A DNA stretch of 42,997 nt from Acidobacteriota bacterium. GTDB lineage: Bacteria; Acidobacteriota; Terriglobia; Terriglobales; Acidobacteriaceae. A program made the translations under genes and the position numbers. The stretch covers positions 1 through 42,997 of the forward strand of contig JAJZEA010000026.1 in assembly GCA_021851335.1 (NCBI GenBank), read 5' to 3'. Under the pieces are notes generated by a model. That model had not been told where the DNA came from, did not search any database, and saw nothing but the letters and a program-made list of their open reading frames with translations. Positions 1 through 9,044 of this stretch are shown here, piece after piece (within the stretch, counting starts at the first letter, position 1; every line of letters starts with the position of its first letter).

Positions 1-2
1 AA

Positions 3-2501
3 CAGATGAAGTACTCCGGATACTTCCTCATCGTCTGGGACTTCATCCGCTATGCCCGCGAGCAGGGCATTCCTGTCGGTCCGGGTCGTGGCTCGGCTGC
101 CGGTTCTCTGGTCGCCTATGTCATGGAGATTACCAACGTCGATCCGCTGCAGAATGCGCTGCTCTTCGAGCGATTTCTCAATCCGGAACGCGTCTCGATG
201 CCGGATATTGACGTGGATTTCTGCATGAACCGCCGCGGTGAAGTGATCGAATATGTGACGCGAAAGTATGGCCGCGAGCAGGTGGCGCAGATCATCACCT
301 TCAACACGATGGCCGCCAAAGCTGCCATCAAGGACTGCGGTCGTGCGATGGACATGCCGTATGGTGACGTGGATCGCATCGCAAAGCTGATTCCTCCCAC
401 GATCGGCATCACCATTGAGAGGGCGCTCGAGGAGCAGCCGGAACTGAGCAAGGTCTATGAGAACGATGCGCAGATTCGTGAGCTGATTGACACGGCGCGC
501 AGGCTGGAGGGACTGGTTCGCGGCTCTGGTGTCCACGCCGCCGGTGTAGTCATTGCGCCGCGTCCGCTCACCGAACTGGTGCCCATCGCCAAGACCAAGA
601 ACGATGAAATCGTGACCGCCTATGACATGAAGGCGATTGAAAAGATGGGCCTGCTGAAGATGGACTTTCTGGGCCTGACTACGCTGACGGTTATCACCGA
701 CGCCCTGAAGCTTATCGAACAGAATCGCGGTGAAACGCTGGATATTGAGACGATTCCGCTGGACGACAAGCCGACCTACGAAAAAGTCTTTCATCGCGCG
801 CTCACCTCAGGCGTCTTCCAGTTTGAATCCGGCGGCATGCGAGACGTGCTGCGCCGCTATAAACCGGAGACGATTGAAGACCTGACGGCGCTGAATGCGC
901 TCTATCGACCAGGCCCGATCCAGGGCGGGATGATCGACGACTTCATCGAGCGCAAGTGGGGGCGGCGCAAGGTGGAGTATCTTTTGCCGGAGCTGGAGAG
1001 TCTGCTGAAAGAGACGCTGGGCGTGATCGTCTATCAGGAGCAGGTGATGCAGATCGCCAACAAGCTCGCCAGCTACTCGCTCGGCGAGGCCGATCTGCTG
1101 CGTCGCGCCATGGGCAAAAAAGATCCGGCAGAGATGGCCAAACAGCGCACACGATTCATGGAGGGCGCAGCCGGGCTTGGCCTGCCGAAAGATCCAGCGG
1201 GCGAAATCTTTGACCAGATGGAAAAATTCGCGGGCTATGGCTTCAACAAATCGCATTCGGCTGCCTATGCGCTGCTTGCCTACCAGACGGCGTATCTGAA
1301 GACGCATTATCCGATCGAGTTCATGGCGGCGTTGCTCAGTTCGGAGATATCGAAGCCGGAAAATGTGGTCAAGTACATTCAGGAGTGCCGCGAGATGGGC
1401 ATCCGCGTCGAGCCGCCCGACGTTCAATATTCCGGCGCGCACTTCACGCCCAGCGGCGATGCGATTCGCTTTGGCCTGACGGCGATCAAGAATGTGGGCG
1501 GGAACGCGATTGAGTCGATTCTGGCGGCGCGGCGCGCGCTGGAGTCGGAAGGCAAGACGTTTACCAGCTTCTGGGATTTTTGTGAGCGCGTGGACCTGCG
1601 CCTGATGAACAAGCGCGTGATGGAGTCGCTGATCAAGGCGGGCGCGCTGGACGCAATGGGCAGCCGGGCGCAGTTGACGGCGGCGATTGACAAGGCGATG
1701 GAGCGCGCACAGAAAGCGCAGCGGGACGCGGCGCAGGGGCAGCACGGACTCTTTGGCTTGTTTGCCGAGCAGGCAGCATCCGGGCAAAGCGCCGATGACC
1801 TGCCACGCGTGGCGGAGTGGGAGGAAAACGAACGTCTGGCGGCAGAAAAAGAAGTTCTCGGCTTCTTTGTCTCCGGGCATCCGCTCGACAAATATGCCGA
1901 AAAGCTGCGTAATCTAAGCGGCGTGGTCAGCGTGGCCGATGCCCTGGAGATGACGCCGCCGGCGGCTCCGCGCTGGGGGCAGCAGCGCGATCCCGGTGCA
2001 GAGATTGCCATTGCAGGTGTGCTGGTGGGCATGCGCGCGGCCAAGAGCCGTCGCAACGACAAAATGTATGCGCAGGGTCAGATTGAAGACGCCACCGGAA
2101 AGATGGAGGTTATCTGCTTTGCCCGGGACTATGAACGGCTGGCTGAGCAACTGAAGACCGAGGCCCCGGTGCTGCTGCGCGGTGTGCTCATCGGTGAAGA
2201 GGACTCGGCGCCGAAGCTGGCGATTGAAGCTTTGCAGCCGCTGGATGAGGTCGAGATCAAGCTGCCGCGCGCGGTGCGCATTCGCGCCAGCCTGGAGAGC
2301 CTGAGCGAAGAACGGATGAAGGCCGTGAGGCAGCGTATGGATGCCGCGCCGGGTCCGGGAAAGGTGATGATTCACCTGAAAAAAGCGGACTTCTTTGAGG
2401 TGGTGATAGAGCCGCGCGCGGCTTCGGTCGCTGCGGATCGGGGCTGGATCGAGTCGGTGGAAGAGATTCTCGGACGCGGTTCGGTACAGGTGCTGGCGTG
2501 A
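3..2501 (+). CDS. dnaE: DNA polymerase III subunit alpha, 5'-truncated by window edge
   Basis: This is the catalytic subunit of the replicative polymerase. The open frame runs in from before the window, so the N-terminal PHP domain and first part of the palm are missing; about 832 codons remain. Numbering from the Met at base 6, the motif PDIDVDF supplies catalytic aspartates D67 and D69 (E. coli D401/D403). It is preceded by the conserved GPGRGSAAGS stretch and followed by the fingers region. Near residue 579 the motif QHGLF fits an internal beta-clamp binding site. An OB-fold follows at roughly residues 670-740, then a short C-terminal domain. The next gene, accA, starts 103 bases on and seems to have its own promoter. 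Identity is certain. DnaE1 is favoured over the error-prone DnaE2 type because of the clamp motif and C-terminal domain, but that is inference. Confidence 0.97.
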   Translation, partial: QMKYSGYFLIVWDFIRYAREQGIPVGPGRGSAAGSLVAYVMEITNVDPLQNALLFERFLNPERVSMPDIDVDFCMNRRGEVIEYVTRKYGREQVAQIITFNTMAAKAAIKDCGRAMDMPYGDVDRIAKLIPPTIGITIERALEEQPELSKVYENDAQIRELIDTARRLEGLVRGSGVHAAGVVIAPRPLTELVPIAKTKNDEIVTAYDMKAIEKMGLLKMDFLGLTTLTVITDALKLIEQNRGETLDIETIPLDDKPTYEKVFHRALTSGVFQFESGGMRDVLRRYKPETIEDLTALNALYRPGPIQGGMIDDFIERKWGRRKVEYLLPELESLLKETLGVIVYQEQVMQIANKLASYSLGEADLLRRAMGKKDPAEMAKQRTRFMEGAAGLGLPKDPAGEIFDQMEKFAGYGFNKSHSAAYALLAYQTAYLKTHYPIEFMAALLSSEISKPENVVKYIQECREMGIRVEPPDVQYSGAHFTPSGDAIRFGLTAIKNVGGNAIESILAARRALESEGKTFTSFWDFCERVDLRLMNKRVMESLIKAGALDAMGSRAQLTAAIDKAMERAQKAQRDAAQGQHGLFGLFAEQAASGQSADDLPRVAEWEENERLAAEKEVLGFFVSGHPLDKYAEKLRNLSGVVSVADALEMTPPAAPRWGQQRDPGAEIAIAGVLVGMRAAKSRRNDKMYAQGQIEDATGKMEVICFARDYERLAEQLKTEAPVLLRGVLIGEEDSAPKLAIEALQPLDEVEIKLPRAVRIRASLESLSEERMKAVRQRMDAAPGPGKVMIHLKKADFFEVVIEPRAASVAADRGWIESVEEILGRGSVQVLA

Positions 2502-2529
2502 ATCTGTTGCGCGGAGGGCAGCCGCTGGT

Positions 2530-2559
2530 TTGGACGCGGGCGCTGGTGGAACGTACAAT
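2530..2559 (+). promoter_or_regulatory. Putative sigma-70 promoter of accA
   Basis: TTGGAC at 2530-2535 and TACAAT at 2554-2559 are separated by 18 bases. They lie between the dnaE stop and the accA start and would give a leader of about 40 bases. The match to the sigma-70 consensus is good, but the call rests on sequence pattern only. Confidence 0.4.
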
Positions 2560-2604
2560 CAATGTGGTCGAGGAATTGTGTCGGCAAAACCGATCGAGTA
2601 GCGA

Positions 2605-3450
2605 ATGAGCGAGACTACGCAGGGAATTGCAATTGAGGCGCGGGCTGTTTCGCCCGCGTGGATGAAGGTGGAGCGCGCAAGGCACCCAAAGCGCCCGTAT
2701 CCGATGGACCTGATCGAACGTCTGTTTACCGATTTCAGCGAGATTCACGGAGATCGCGCCTTCAGCGACGATGAAGCTGTCGCATGCGGCATGGCGCGTT
2801 TTCGCGGCGCGGAAGTGATGGTGATCGGCAACCGCAAAGGCGGTACAACCAAGGAAAAGATGCGCCGCAACTTTGGCATGCCTAATCCCGAGGGCTATCG
2901 CAAAGCGCTGCGCGCGATGAAGTTTGCCGAAAAATTTCATCGTCCTGTGATCACGTTTATCGACCTGCCGGGCGCGTTTCCTGGCCTGGGCGCGGAGGAA
3001 CGCGGACAGGCCGAGGCGATTGCTCGCAATCTGATCGAGATGGCTCGTCTCCGCGTGCCGACGATTGCCATCATCAGCGGCGAAGGCGGATCAGGCGGCG
3101 CGCTCGCGCTGGCCGTGGCCGATCGAGTGCTGATTCTGGAAAACGCGCTGTATTTTGTCATCACTCCGGAGGCCTGCGCGGCCATCATGTGGCGCGACGC
3201 CGCGCACAAGGAGCGCGCTGCCGAGGCGATGCGCATCACGGCGCAGGAAGTGCTGGAGCTGGGCTGCGTCGATGCAATCATTCCCGAGCCGCCCGAGGGC
3301 GCGCACGAGGATCACGAAGCGGCGGCCGCGTTGCTTGGCGATCATCTGCAGAAACATCTGGCCGAATTGAATGCGTTATCGATCGATGCAATGATCGCGC
3401 AGCGGCAACGGAAATTCCGCGAGATAGCACGCTTCTACAACGAACTTTAG
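2605..3450 (+). CDS. accA: Acetyl-CoA carboxylase carboxyltransferase subunit alpha
   Basis: This is the alpha half of the carboxyltransferase, which moves the carboxyl group from biotin to acetyl-CoA to give malonyl-CoA, the first step of fatty-acid synthesis. At 281 residues it is shorter than the E. coli protein (319) because the N-terminal coiled-coil segment is missing. The crotonase-like core is intact: HPKRPYPMDL near the start, TKEKMRRNFGMPNPEGYRKA, GAFPGLGAEERGQ, and the oxyanion-hole glycines in GEGGSGGALA. It ends with the usual helical tail. The ATG lacks a strong ribosome-binding site. accB begins about 39 kb away at the far end of the window and accD is not here, so the ACC genes are dispersed. 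The CPBP-like gene follows after 66 bases with no visible terminator. Confidence 0.96.
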   Translation: MSETTQGIAIEARAVSPAWMKVERARHPKRPYPMDLIERLFTDFSEIHGDRAFSDDEAVACGMARFRGAEVMVIGNRKGGTTKEKMRRNFGMPNPEGYRKALRAMKFAEKFHRPVITFIDLPGAFPGLGAEERGQAEAIARNLIEMARLRVPTIAIISGEGGSGGALALAVADRVLILENALYFVITPEACAAIMWRDAAHKERAAEAMRITAQEVLELGCVDAIIPEPPEGAHEDHEAAAALLGDHLQKHLAELNALSIDAMIAQRQRKFREIARFYNEL

Positions 3451-3516
3451 CCTGCTGCCTGACGCGCGCGCTGGCTGGGCGCGATCCACGGCAGCAGATG
3501 GCAGGGAGTCCGCAGA

Positions 3517-4581
3517 ATGGTTGATCCGCGCAACTCACAGTTCAATCGTGCTCGCGCCGTCAGTCGGCTGCTGCTGGCGTTTGTTGTTTTTCTGCTGGCG
3601 CGCGTGATCGCCGAGCGCAGCGCGCATGGATTTGCCAACCCAACCTGGGAGCCAATGCTGGTGCAGGCGATGCTGGCCTTCATGCTGCTGCTGGGCTTTG
3701 CCTTTCTCGGGCTGACGCAGGATAAACAAAGTGATCCCATCGCCGAGCAGGGCTTTGTCCGGCGTGCGGGCTGGCGCAGCGAAGCCGGGCTGGGGATTGC
3801 GCTGGGCTGGGCGATGGCCATTGCCTGCCTGATTCCGGTGATCGTCGCAGGCGGGCTGGTCGTCCACTTCAATTTTTCCGCTGCTTCGTTTGGCTGGCTT
3901 CTAGCGGACACTGTTTTCTTCGCTCTCTCCGCGCTGGTGATTACGGTGGCCTTTCAGGGGTATCCGTTCCAGACGGCGATTCGTGCCTTCGGCGAGCCAT
4001 CGGCGACGCTGCTGATGGCGATTCTTTTCGGCCTGATGCAGATTGGGTATCCCGGAGCGAATCGCGCCAGTACGGCATTCTGTTTCGCCTTTGGTCTGCT
4101 GCTCGGCATCGCCTATCTGCGCACGCGCGCGCTGTGGCTGCCGTGGGGGCTTCACTTTGGCTGGATTGCCGTACAGGCACTGCTTTTTGGCCTGCCGGTC
4201 AACAGCGCGACGGCTTATTCGCCGGTGGTGCAAAGCGATGCCTACGCTCCGCCGTTTTTTTCCGGCGGCGATTACGGCTTCAATGCAAGCTGGTTTGCCG
4301 TGCTGCTGGCGCTGGCCGCTTTGCCGGTGCTTTTTCGTATGACGCGCGAACTCAGCTATCGCCATAACGCGCCGGTGTTGATTCCTGGCGGGATTCCCGT
4401 CGATCTGGACGCAGCCGCCAAGCGGCAGCATGAGGCGGCAACGCGCGAAGAAATGCCGGAGGTGAAGCCGCTGGTGCAGATCCTGCCCGCTGCTTCACCT
4501 AATCCGTCGTATTCTCCTGCGAGCGCGGCGCAAACCGCTGCTCACCCGCACACGGACGCGCCGGAAACTCATGTAAACTAG
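3517..4581 (+). CDS. CPBP/Abi-like integral membrane protein, probably not catalytic
   Basis: A 354-residue polytopic membrane protein with about seven or eight hydrophobic segments before a proline/alanine-rich, presumably cytosolic tail of about 80 residues. Segment order and the pieces FQGYPFQ, FGLMQIGYPG and LPWGLHFGW align with the three active-site blocks of CPBP (Rce1/Abi) intramembrane metalloproteases. The catalytic residues are gone: the usual EExxFRG is replaced by ITVAFQG, the His of the second block is a Met or Gln, and HFGWN reads HFGWI. I therefore read it as a non-enzymatic CPBP relative. It could share a transcript with accA, since the gap is 66 bases without a terminator. 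Family membership is fairly secure; function is unknown. Confidence 0.8.
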   Translation: MVDPRNSQFNRARAVSRLLLAFVVFLLARVIAERSAHGFANPTWEPMLVQAMLAFMLLLGFAFLGLTQDKQSDPIAEQGFVRRAGWRSEAGLGIALGWAMAIACLIPVIVAGGLVVHFNFSAASFGWLLADTVFFALSALVITVAFQGYPFQTAIRAFGEPSATLLMAILFGLMQIGYPGANRASTAFCFAFGLLLGIAYLRTRALWLPWGLHFGWIAVQALLFGLPVNSATAYSPVVQSDAYAPPFFSGGDYGFNASWFAVLLALAALPVLFRMTRELSYRHNAPVLIPGGIPVDLDAAAKRQHEAATREEMPEVKPLVQILPAASPNPSYSPASAAQTAAHPHTDAPETHVN

Positions 4582-4734
4582 TCTGAGTGAGTCGCGCGGA
4601 TGACTGCGCTTCGAGCCGTTGCAGGGGGTGGTTCCAGGACTCCTAAATGGCAGTCGAACGCACCGGATTGACCACGCCGTTGAAGCCGCCCATGGGGCGT
4701 GTGCAGAGACAATCCAAGGAGAGCAAATTTACCA

Positions 4735-4914
4735 ATGGCTAAGATTGCAAAAACAGGTGACCGCAAAAAAGCAATGGACACGTCAAAGTCGACGGATTGT
4801 CCGAAGTGCAACAAACCGACGCGCATCGTCAAGCGTGTCAAGGACAGGGAGCGCGGGATTCCCGGCGGTGTGTACATCTCCTGCTCGGTCTGCGAGTTCT
4901 ACGAGAAGCTGTAA
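4735..4914 (+). CDS. Small C4 zinc-ribbon protein
   Basis: A 59-residue basic protein. Two CxxC knuckles, C22/C25 and C50/C53, lie 25 residues apart and would form a zinc ribbon. The segment between them is rich in Lys and Arg (KPTRIVKRVKDRERG), which suggests nucleic-acid or ribosome contact. The start chosen is the ATG at 4735 because AAGGAGAG lies about 12 bases upstream; a longer frame from 4699 lacks such a site. A strong hairpin terminator follows the stop after 19 bases. I recognise the fold but not a specific family, so the role is open. Confidence 0.8.
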   Translation: MAKIAKTGDRKKAMDTSKSTDCPKCNKPTRIVKRVKDRERGIPGGVYISCSVCEFYEKL

Positions 4915-4933
4915 CGCTGAAAACAGCAAAGGC

Positions 4934-4960
4934 AAATGCCCGGCTATGCGCCGGGCATTT
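4934..4960. terminator. Bidirectional hairpin terminator between zinc-ribbon gene and ymdB
   Basis: A perfect 11-bp stem, AAATGCCCGGC (4934-4944) with GCCGGGCATTT (4950-4960), and a 5-base loop. A-rich sequence precedes it and T-rich sequence follows, so it can work for both converging genes. Confidence 0.8.
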
Positions 4961-4994
4961 CTGTTTCTGCCGCGCAGTTATTCGCCTTGCTCAG

Positions 4995-5804
4995 TCACTC
5001 TCCAAGCATGATGCGCTGGATGCGGTGGGCGCGTCCGGTCTTCGGGTCGCAGTCGATGAGCGCGGCGCAGAGCTTCGGGTTGCCTTTCGCGGCCTCGAAC
5101 TTTCCGGGCAGGCCGGTGCGAAAGCGCTGAAGAACCAGATCCTTTTCGACGCCAATCACGGAATCGTAAGGGCCGCTCATGCCGACGTCGGTCTGGTAGG
5201 CCGTTCCACCCGGCAACACGCGCTCGTCCGCCGTGGGAATGTGCGTATGCGTGCCCAGGCAAGCAGTCACGCGACCATCCAGATGCCATCCCATGGCGAC
5301 TTTTTCGCTCGTTGCCTCAGCATGAAAATCGACCAGGATGACTTTGGCCGAAACTTGTTTCAGCAAGTTTTCGGCTGCGTAAAAGGGATCATTCGTGCCG
5401 TTCATGAAGACGCGTCCCATCAGGTTCATCACGGCATACGGCGTGCCTGCTTCCGGCCCTTGCGCGATGGTTCCCTGATAGAGGCCAAACCCCGGCAGGC
5501 CGTGCTGCAGATTCGCCGGGCGTAGCACGCGCCGCGCGCGCTCATGGCTGTCTGCCGGGGCGGAACGCAGATAATCCATCAGCTCACGTTTGTCCCAGAC
5601 GTGGTTGCCGGTGGTGATGACATCGGCGCCAAGATCGAAGAGTTCCTCGGCCAGCGCAGGCGTAATGCCAAAGCCGCCGGCCGCATTTTCGCCATTGATG
5701 ACGGTGAGATCGACGGAATGCGTCTGGCGCAGATGGCCGATATGCTCACGCACAATCTGCCGACCCGCGCTTCCGAATACGTCGCCGACGAAGAGGATTT
5801 TCAC
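4995..5804 (-). CDS. ymdB: YmdB-family metallophosphoesterase
   Basis: A 269-residue dimetal phosphoesterase of the YmdB / TIGR00282 type. In characterised members this enzyme hydrolyses 2',3'-cyclic nucleotides or related phosphodiesters in the cytoplasm. Metal-binding motifs are complete: FVGDVFG at the N-terminus, [28 protein letters not shown] and [11 protein letters not shown]. Length is typical. The start codon overlaps the lysS stop by four bases (ATGA on the minus strand), so the two are co-transcribed and probably translationally coupled. Family identity is secure; the natural substrate in this organism is inferred. Confidence 0.93.
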   Translation of the reverse strand: MKILFVGDVFGSAGRQIVREHIGHLRQTHSVDLTVINGENAAGGFGITPALAEELFDLGADVITTGNHVWDKRELMDYLRSAPADSHERARRVLRPANLQHGLPGFGLYQGTIAQGPEAGTPYAVMNLMGRVFMNGTNDPFYAAENLLKQVSAKVILVDFHAEATSEKVAMGWHLDGRVTACLGTHTHIPTADERVLPGGTAYQTDVGMSGPYDSVIGVEKDLVLQRFRTGLPGKFEAAKGNPKLCAALIDCDPKTGRAHRIQRIMLGE

Positions 5805-7282
5805 TCAGAAACCTCGCCGCCCTGCGCGTCGCTGTGCTTTTCTGGCCGCAGCAGCGGAAAGAGAATCACGTCGCGAATGGAACGCGAGCCGGTGAGCAAC
5901 ATCGTCAGGCGGTCGATGCCGATGCCTTCTCCTGCGGTGGGCGGCAGGCCGTAGCTGAGCGCGCGCACATAGTCCTCGTCCATCTGGTGCGCCTCTTCGT
6001 CGCCGTCTTCGCGCGCGGCTAGCTGCTGCTCAAAGCGTCTGCGCTGCTCGAACGGATCGTTCAGCTCGCTGAATGCATTGCCCACCTCAAAGCCGCCGAT
6101 GAAGAACTCGAAGCGCTCGACATGAGCCAGGTCGTCGGGCTTGGCTTTGGAGAGCGGGGAAACTTCCGTCGGGTAGTCATAGATGATCGTCGGCTGGATG
6201 AGCGTGTGTTCGACGTGCTGTTCAAAGAGCGCATAGAGTGCTTTGCCGTCGTGGAGGTCTGCATCGGGAACTGCGCGGCGCACGGCTTCGGCCATCGTCA
6301 TCCGCTGCCACTTTGCCAGGTCGATGGTGTGGCCGTTGAACTCGACGATCGTGGTGCCGTTCACATCCTTCGCCACCTGCGCGATCAACTCTTCGGTGAG
6401 GTTCATCAGGTCGTGGTAGTTTGCGTACGCCTGATAGAACTCCAGCATGGTGAATTCAGGATTGTGCTGGGTCGAGACGCCCTCGTTGCGGAAGTTTCGA
6501 TTGATCTCATAGACGCGATCCATGCCGCCGACGACCAGCCGCTTGAGATACAGCTCCGGAGCAATGCGCAGATAGAGGTCCAGATCGAGTGCGTTGTGAT
6601 GCGTCACAAACGGTCGGGCCGCCGCGCCTCCGGCGATGGGCTGCATCATCGGCGTCTCCACTTCCAGATACTCGCGTTCGTCGAAGAATCGGCGAATGGC
6701 GCGCAGAATCCGGGCGCGCTTGACGAAGACTTCACGGCTGTCGAGATTGGCAAACAGGTCCACGTAGCGCTGGCGATATCGCAGCTCCACATCGGCCAGT
6801 CCGTGATATTTTTCCGGCAGCGCAAGCATCGCCTTGGCCAGGAAGGTCAGCGTCTCCACGTGGATCGTCAACTCGTTGGTCCGTGTGCGGAACAGATAGC
6901 CCGTCACGCCGATATGGTCGCCCATATCCAGCAGCTTGTAGAGCGCATAGCCCGCCTCGCCGACCGCATCCTGACGCACGTATATTTGCAGTCGTTCGCC
7001 GTTCTGCTGAAGCGTGGCGAAACCGGCTTTCCCCTGCGCGCGAATCGCCATGATTCGCCCGGCTACCGAAACCTCCACGCGCGGCGCGGGTTGTTCCGGT
7101 GTGCCGTTCAGCGCTTCGGCGGAGACTTCGCCCCACTGCGCGCGCACCGAGGATATCGTATGTGTTGCGCCATACTGGTTGGGGAATCGCGACTGGCCCA
7201 GCGCGGCAATCGCCTCCAGCTTTTCCTGGCGCAGCGCAAACAGATTCCGCTCAAACTCCGACTCAAAGACCCACTCCGACAC
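5801..7282 (-). CDS. lysS: Lysyl-tRNA synthetase, class II
   Basis: This enzyme charges tRNA-Lys with lysine. The 493-residue protein has an N-terminal OB-fold anticodon-binding domain (about residues 60-170). The class II catalytic core follows, with motif 1 around the [17 protein letters not shown] stretch, motif 2 [15 protein letters not shown], and motif 3 near the C-terminus ([11 protein letters not shown]). The start is a GTG at 7282 preceded by AAAGGAA on the minus strand. It is the first gene of a lysS-ymdB operon and is divergent from atpZ across about 100 bases. A TATACT -10-like hexamer for this strand lies at 7323-7328. Confidence 0.96.
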   Translation of the reverse strand: MSEWVFESEFERNLFALRQEKLEAIAALGQSRFPNQYGATHTISSVRAQWGEVSAEALNGTPEQPAPRVEVSVAGRIMAIRAQGKAGFATLQQNGERLQIYVRQDAVGEAGYALYKLLDMGDHIGVTGYLFRTRTNELTIHVETLTFLAKAMLALPEKYHGLADVELRYRQRYVDLFANLDSREVFVKRARILRAIRRFFDEREYLEVETPMMQPIAGGAAARPFVTHHNALDLDLYLRIAPELYLKRLVVGGMDRVYEINRNFRNEGVSTQHNPEFTMLEFYQAYANYHDLMNLTEELIAQVAKDVNGTTIVEFNGHTIDLAKWQRMTMAEAVRRAVPDADLHDGKALYALFEQHVEHTLIQPTIIYDYPTEVSPLSKAKPDDLAHVERFEFFIGGFEVGNAFSELNDPFEQRRRFEQQLAAREDGDEEAHQMDEDYVRALSYGLPPTAGEGIGIDRLTMLLTGSRSIRDVILFPLLRPEKHSDAQGGEVSE

Positions 7283-7386
7283 CCGGGATTCCTTTCTCTT
7301 GCTGCAATGAATTCACAGGCCAAGTATATCTGTTGCACGCATGGAGCGTTTCGTAACTTTGGCTCGGTTGTGTATAACCATCAGGG

Positions 7387-7659
7387 ATGCCCTATCAGAA
7401 TCCACTGCCGCAGAAGGATGGAAGATTACCGCAAGGCTCAGCGGCTTTGCGTGGTCTGGCGCAGGCCGAGAGCCTGATGCAGATTGCACTCGTGCTGCCG
7501 TGCGCGCTGGTCATTGGCTGGGGCGCGGGTTGGTGGATCGACCATCACTTTCACAGCCATTGGGCTACACTCACAGGTCTGATTTTCGGCATTGTCTCCG
7601 GCATGGTCACTGCGGTGCGTATGGCGCTGGAGGCGGGCAATCGCAAAGGACGCCGATGA
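7387..7659 (+). CDS. atpZ: AtpZ/AtpI-family F-ATPase accessory protein
   Basis: A 90-residue protein with two transmembrane helices (about residues 30-53 and 58-80) joined by a short turn containing WWIDHHFHSHW. This matches the small AtpZ (ATPase gene 1) family encoded ahead of F0 genes in many bacteria. Such proteins are linked to Mg2+ or Ca2+ handling or to ATP synthase assembly. It begins the F0 operon. Its stop overlaps the start of the next gene as ATGA. A TATAAC hexamer at 7373-7378 lies only 8 bases before the ATG, so the message may have little or no leader. Confidence 0.82.
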   Translation: MPYQNPLPQKDGRLPQGSAALRGLAQAESLMQIALVLPCALVIGWGAGWWIDHHFHSHWATLTGLIFGIVSGMVTAVRMALEAGNRKGRR

Positions 7660-8138
7660 GCCAAGAAAACCCACAATCTTCCGGTGAACAGACTCCGAAT
7701 CTGCTTGAGAACCCGACGCAGGCGGAGCATCCGATTCTCGATTTTGGCGATGCCGATCTGGTGCGGCTACTGCGCCGCTCCGCAAGGCTGACGGCTGTGC
7801 TGGGCGCAGTCCTGGCCATTGTGGTGGGAGTGGCGATGGGCTGGGGCAGTGGCGCGCTGCTGGCCGTGGGCGCGGTGATCTCCGTGGCCAGCATCTTTGA
7901 GTGGGGGCGGCTGATCCGGCTCTTCAACACGCGCATGGACGCGCAAAGGCTGCCACGAGGGGCTGCACTCTCGGTAGTGCTGTTTCTGGTGCGGTTGCTG
8001 TTTTTTGCAGCGGCAATTTATGGTAGCCTGAAGTTTCTGCATGGTTCTGTGTTCAGCCTGATCGGCGGCCTAGCTCTGGCCGTCGTGGCGCTTGTTTGGG
8101 AGGCGCTCAAGGTTTTGCGCGGAGCCGATGCGGCTTAG
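7656..8138 (+). CDS. atpI: ATP synthase protein I-like membrane protein
   Basis: A 160-residue protein with a soluble N-terminal stretch of about 40 residues and four hydrophobic helices (about 45-65, 68-85, 103-122 and 127-150). That is the layout of AtpI, which helps assemble or stabilise the c-ring. The ATG at 7656 overlaps the atpZ stop by four bases, and atpB follows 15 bases after the stop. A longer frame opening at 7341 runs through atpZ in another frame and is not credible as the start. The assignment rests on context and topology, since AtpI sequence is poorly conserved. Confidence 0.78.
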   Translation: MSQENPQSSGEQTPNLLENPTQAEHPILDFGDADLVRLLRRSARLTAVLGAVLAIVVGVAMGWGSGALLAVGAVISVASIFEWGRLIRLFNTRMDAQRLPRGAALSVVLFLVRLLFFAAAIYGSLKFLHGSVFSLIGGLALAVVALVWEALKVLRGADAA

Positions 8139-8153
8139 GAAAGACAGCGACCA

Positions 8154-8888
8154 ATGCCCGAAACACTTGCCTGGACTCGACTCATCAATCATCTCTTCGG
8201 TGGCCCTGTCACCGCGCTGCTGCACGCCGTTGGGGTGCAGCCGAAGTATCCTGCCGCGCCGATCGACGACGCCTACGCGCTGGAGTTGCTCGTCGCCGTG
8301 CTGCTGCTGTGCTTCTTCTTTCTCGTGCGCCTGACGCTGAGCGTGGACAAGCCCTCGCTGCCGCAGCAGTTTGCCGAGATCATTCATGAGTTTGTGGGCG
8401 GACAGGCGGATCAGATCATCGGTCACCACTATCAGCGCTACCAAAGCTTTGTAACGGTGATCTTTCTGTTTGTGCTGAGCAATAATTTCTTGGGCCTGAT
8501 CCCGCGCATCGATACGCCGACGAGCTATCCGGTGGTTCCACTGGGCATTGCCGTCGCCACGTTTGTCTACTACCACTATCACGGATTCCGCGAGCAGGGA
8601 CTGGTTGGCTACCTGAAGCACTTTGCCGGCCCCATCTGGTGGATTGCGCCGCTGCTCTTTCCCATTGAGATCATCTCGCATTGCGCGCGCGTGATGTCGC
8701 TGACGATTCGTCTGTACGCAAATATGTTTGCCAGCGATCTGGTCACACTGGTCTTCTTTTCGCTTGTCCCGCTGGGTGTCCCCGTCATCTTCCTCGGCCT
8801 GCACGCAATGGTTTCGATCATTCAGGCCTTTGTCTTCATGTTGCTGGCGATGATCTACCTCTCGCAGGCTGTTGCGCACGAGCATTGA
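8154..8888 (+). CDS. atpB: F-type ATP synthase subunit a
   Basis: A 244-residue membrane subunit that forms the ion half-channels against the c-ring. It has five to six hydrophobic helices. The essential arginine sits in SLTIRLYANMFASDL, equivalent to E. coli R210, and the second conserved helix contains FVFMLLAMIYLSQA. The usual RLFGNM is RLYANM here, a conservative change. The protein lies between atpI and atpE. Identity is secure. Confidence 0.95.
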   Translation: MPETLAWTRLINHLFGGPVTALLHAVGVQPKYPAAPIDDAYALELLVAVLLLCFFFLVRLTLSVDKPSLPQQFAEIIHEFVGGQADQIIGHHYQRYQSFVTVIFLFVLSNNFLGLIPRIDTPTSYPVVPLGIAVATFVYYHYHGFREQGLVGYLKHFAGPIWWIAPLLFPIEIISHCARVMSLTIRLYANMFASDLVTLVFFSLVPLGVPVIFLGLHAMVSIIQAFVFMLLAMIYLSQAVAHEH

Positions 8889-8964
8889 TGCGGAAAGCCC
8901 GAGCGAAGGCCGGGCGCTGACAAAATTTGCTGCCGAAGAGCGCTTCCGCTTCGGACATAGGCAA

Positions 8965-9018
8965 GGTCGCAAGTGTGAGGGGGCCAGCACGGTGAGCCTC
9001 AACCACCCACTGGCGACC
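8965..9018 (+). promoter_or_regulatory. Possible stem in the atpB-atpE intercistronic region
   Basis: The 156-base gap between atpB and atpE is unusually long for this operon. GGTCGC (8965-8970) can pair with GCGACC (9013-9018), with further pairing of AGTG and CACT just inside. The structure ends shortly before the atpE ribosome-binding site (GCAGGAG). It might protect or tune the atpE message, because subunit c is needed in excess, but this is speculative. Confidence 0.25.
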
Positions 9019-9044
9019 GCAAAACAGGGAAGCAGGAGAATGTA

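Noticed and set aside
807..1880. A 357-codon minus-strand frame inside dnaE
   Set aside because: It is a shadow of dnaE, whose own frame is conserved throughout.
7341..7655. An upstream extension of the atpI frame
   Set aside because: It runs through atpZ in another frame and its translation is non-conserved; the ATGA overlap at 7656 gives a better start.
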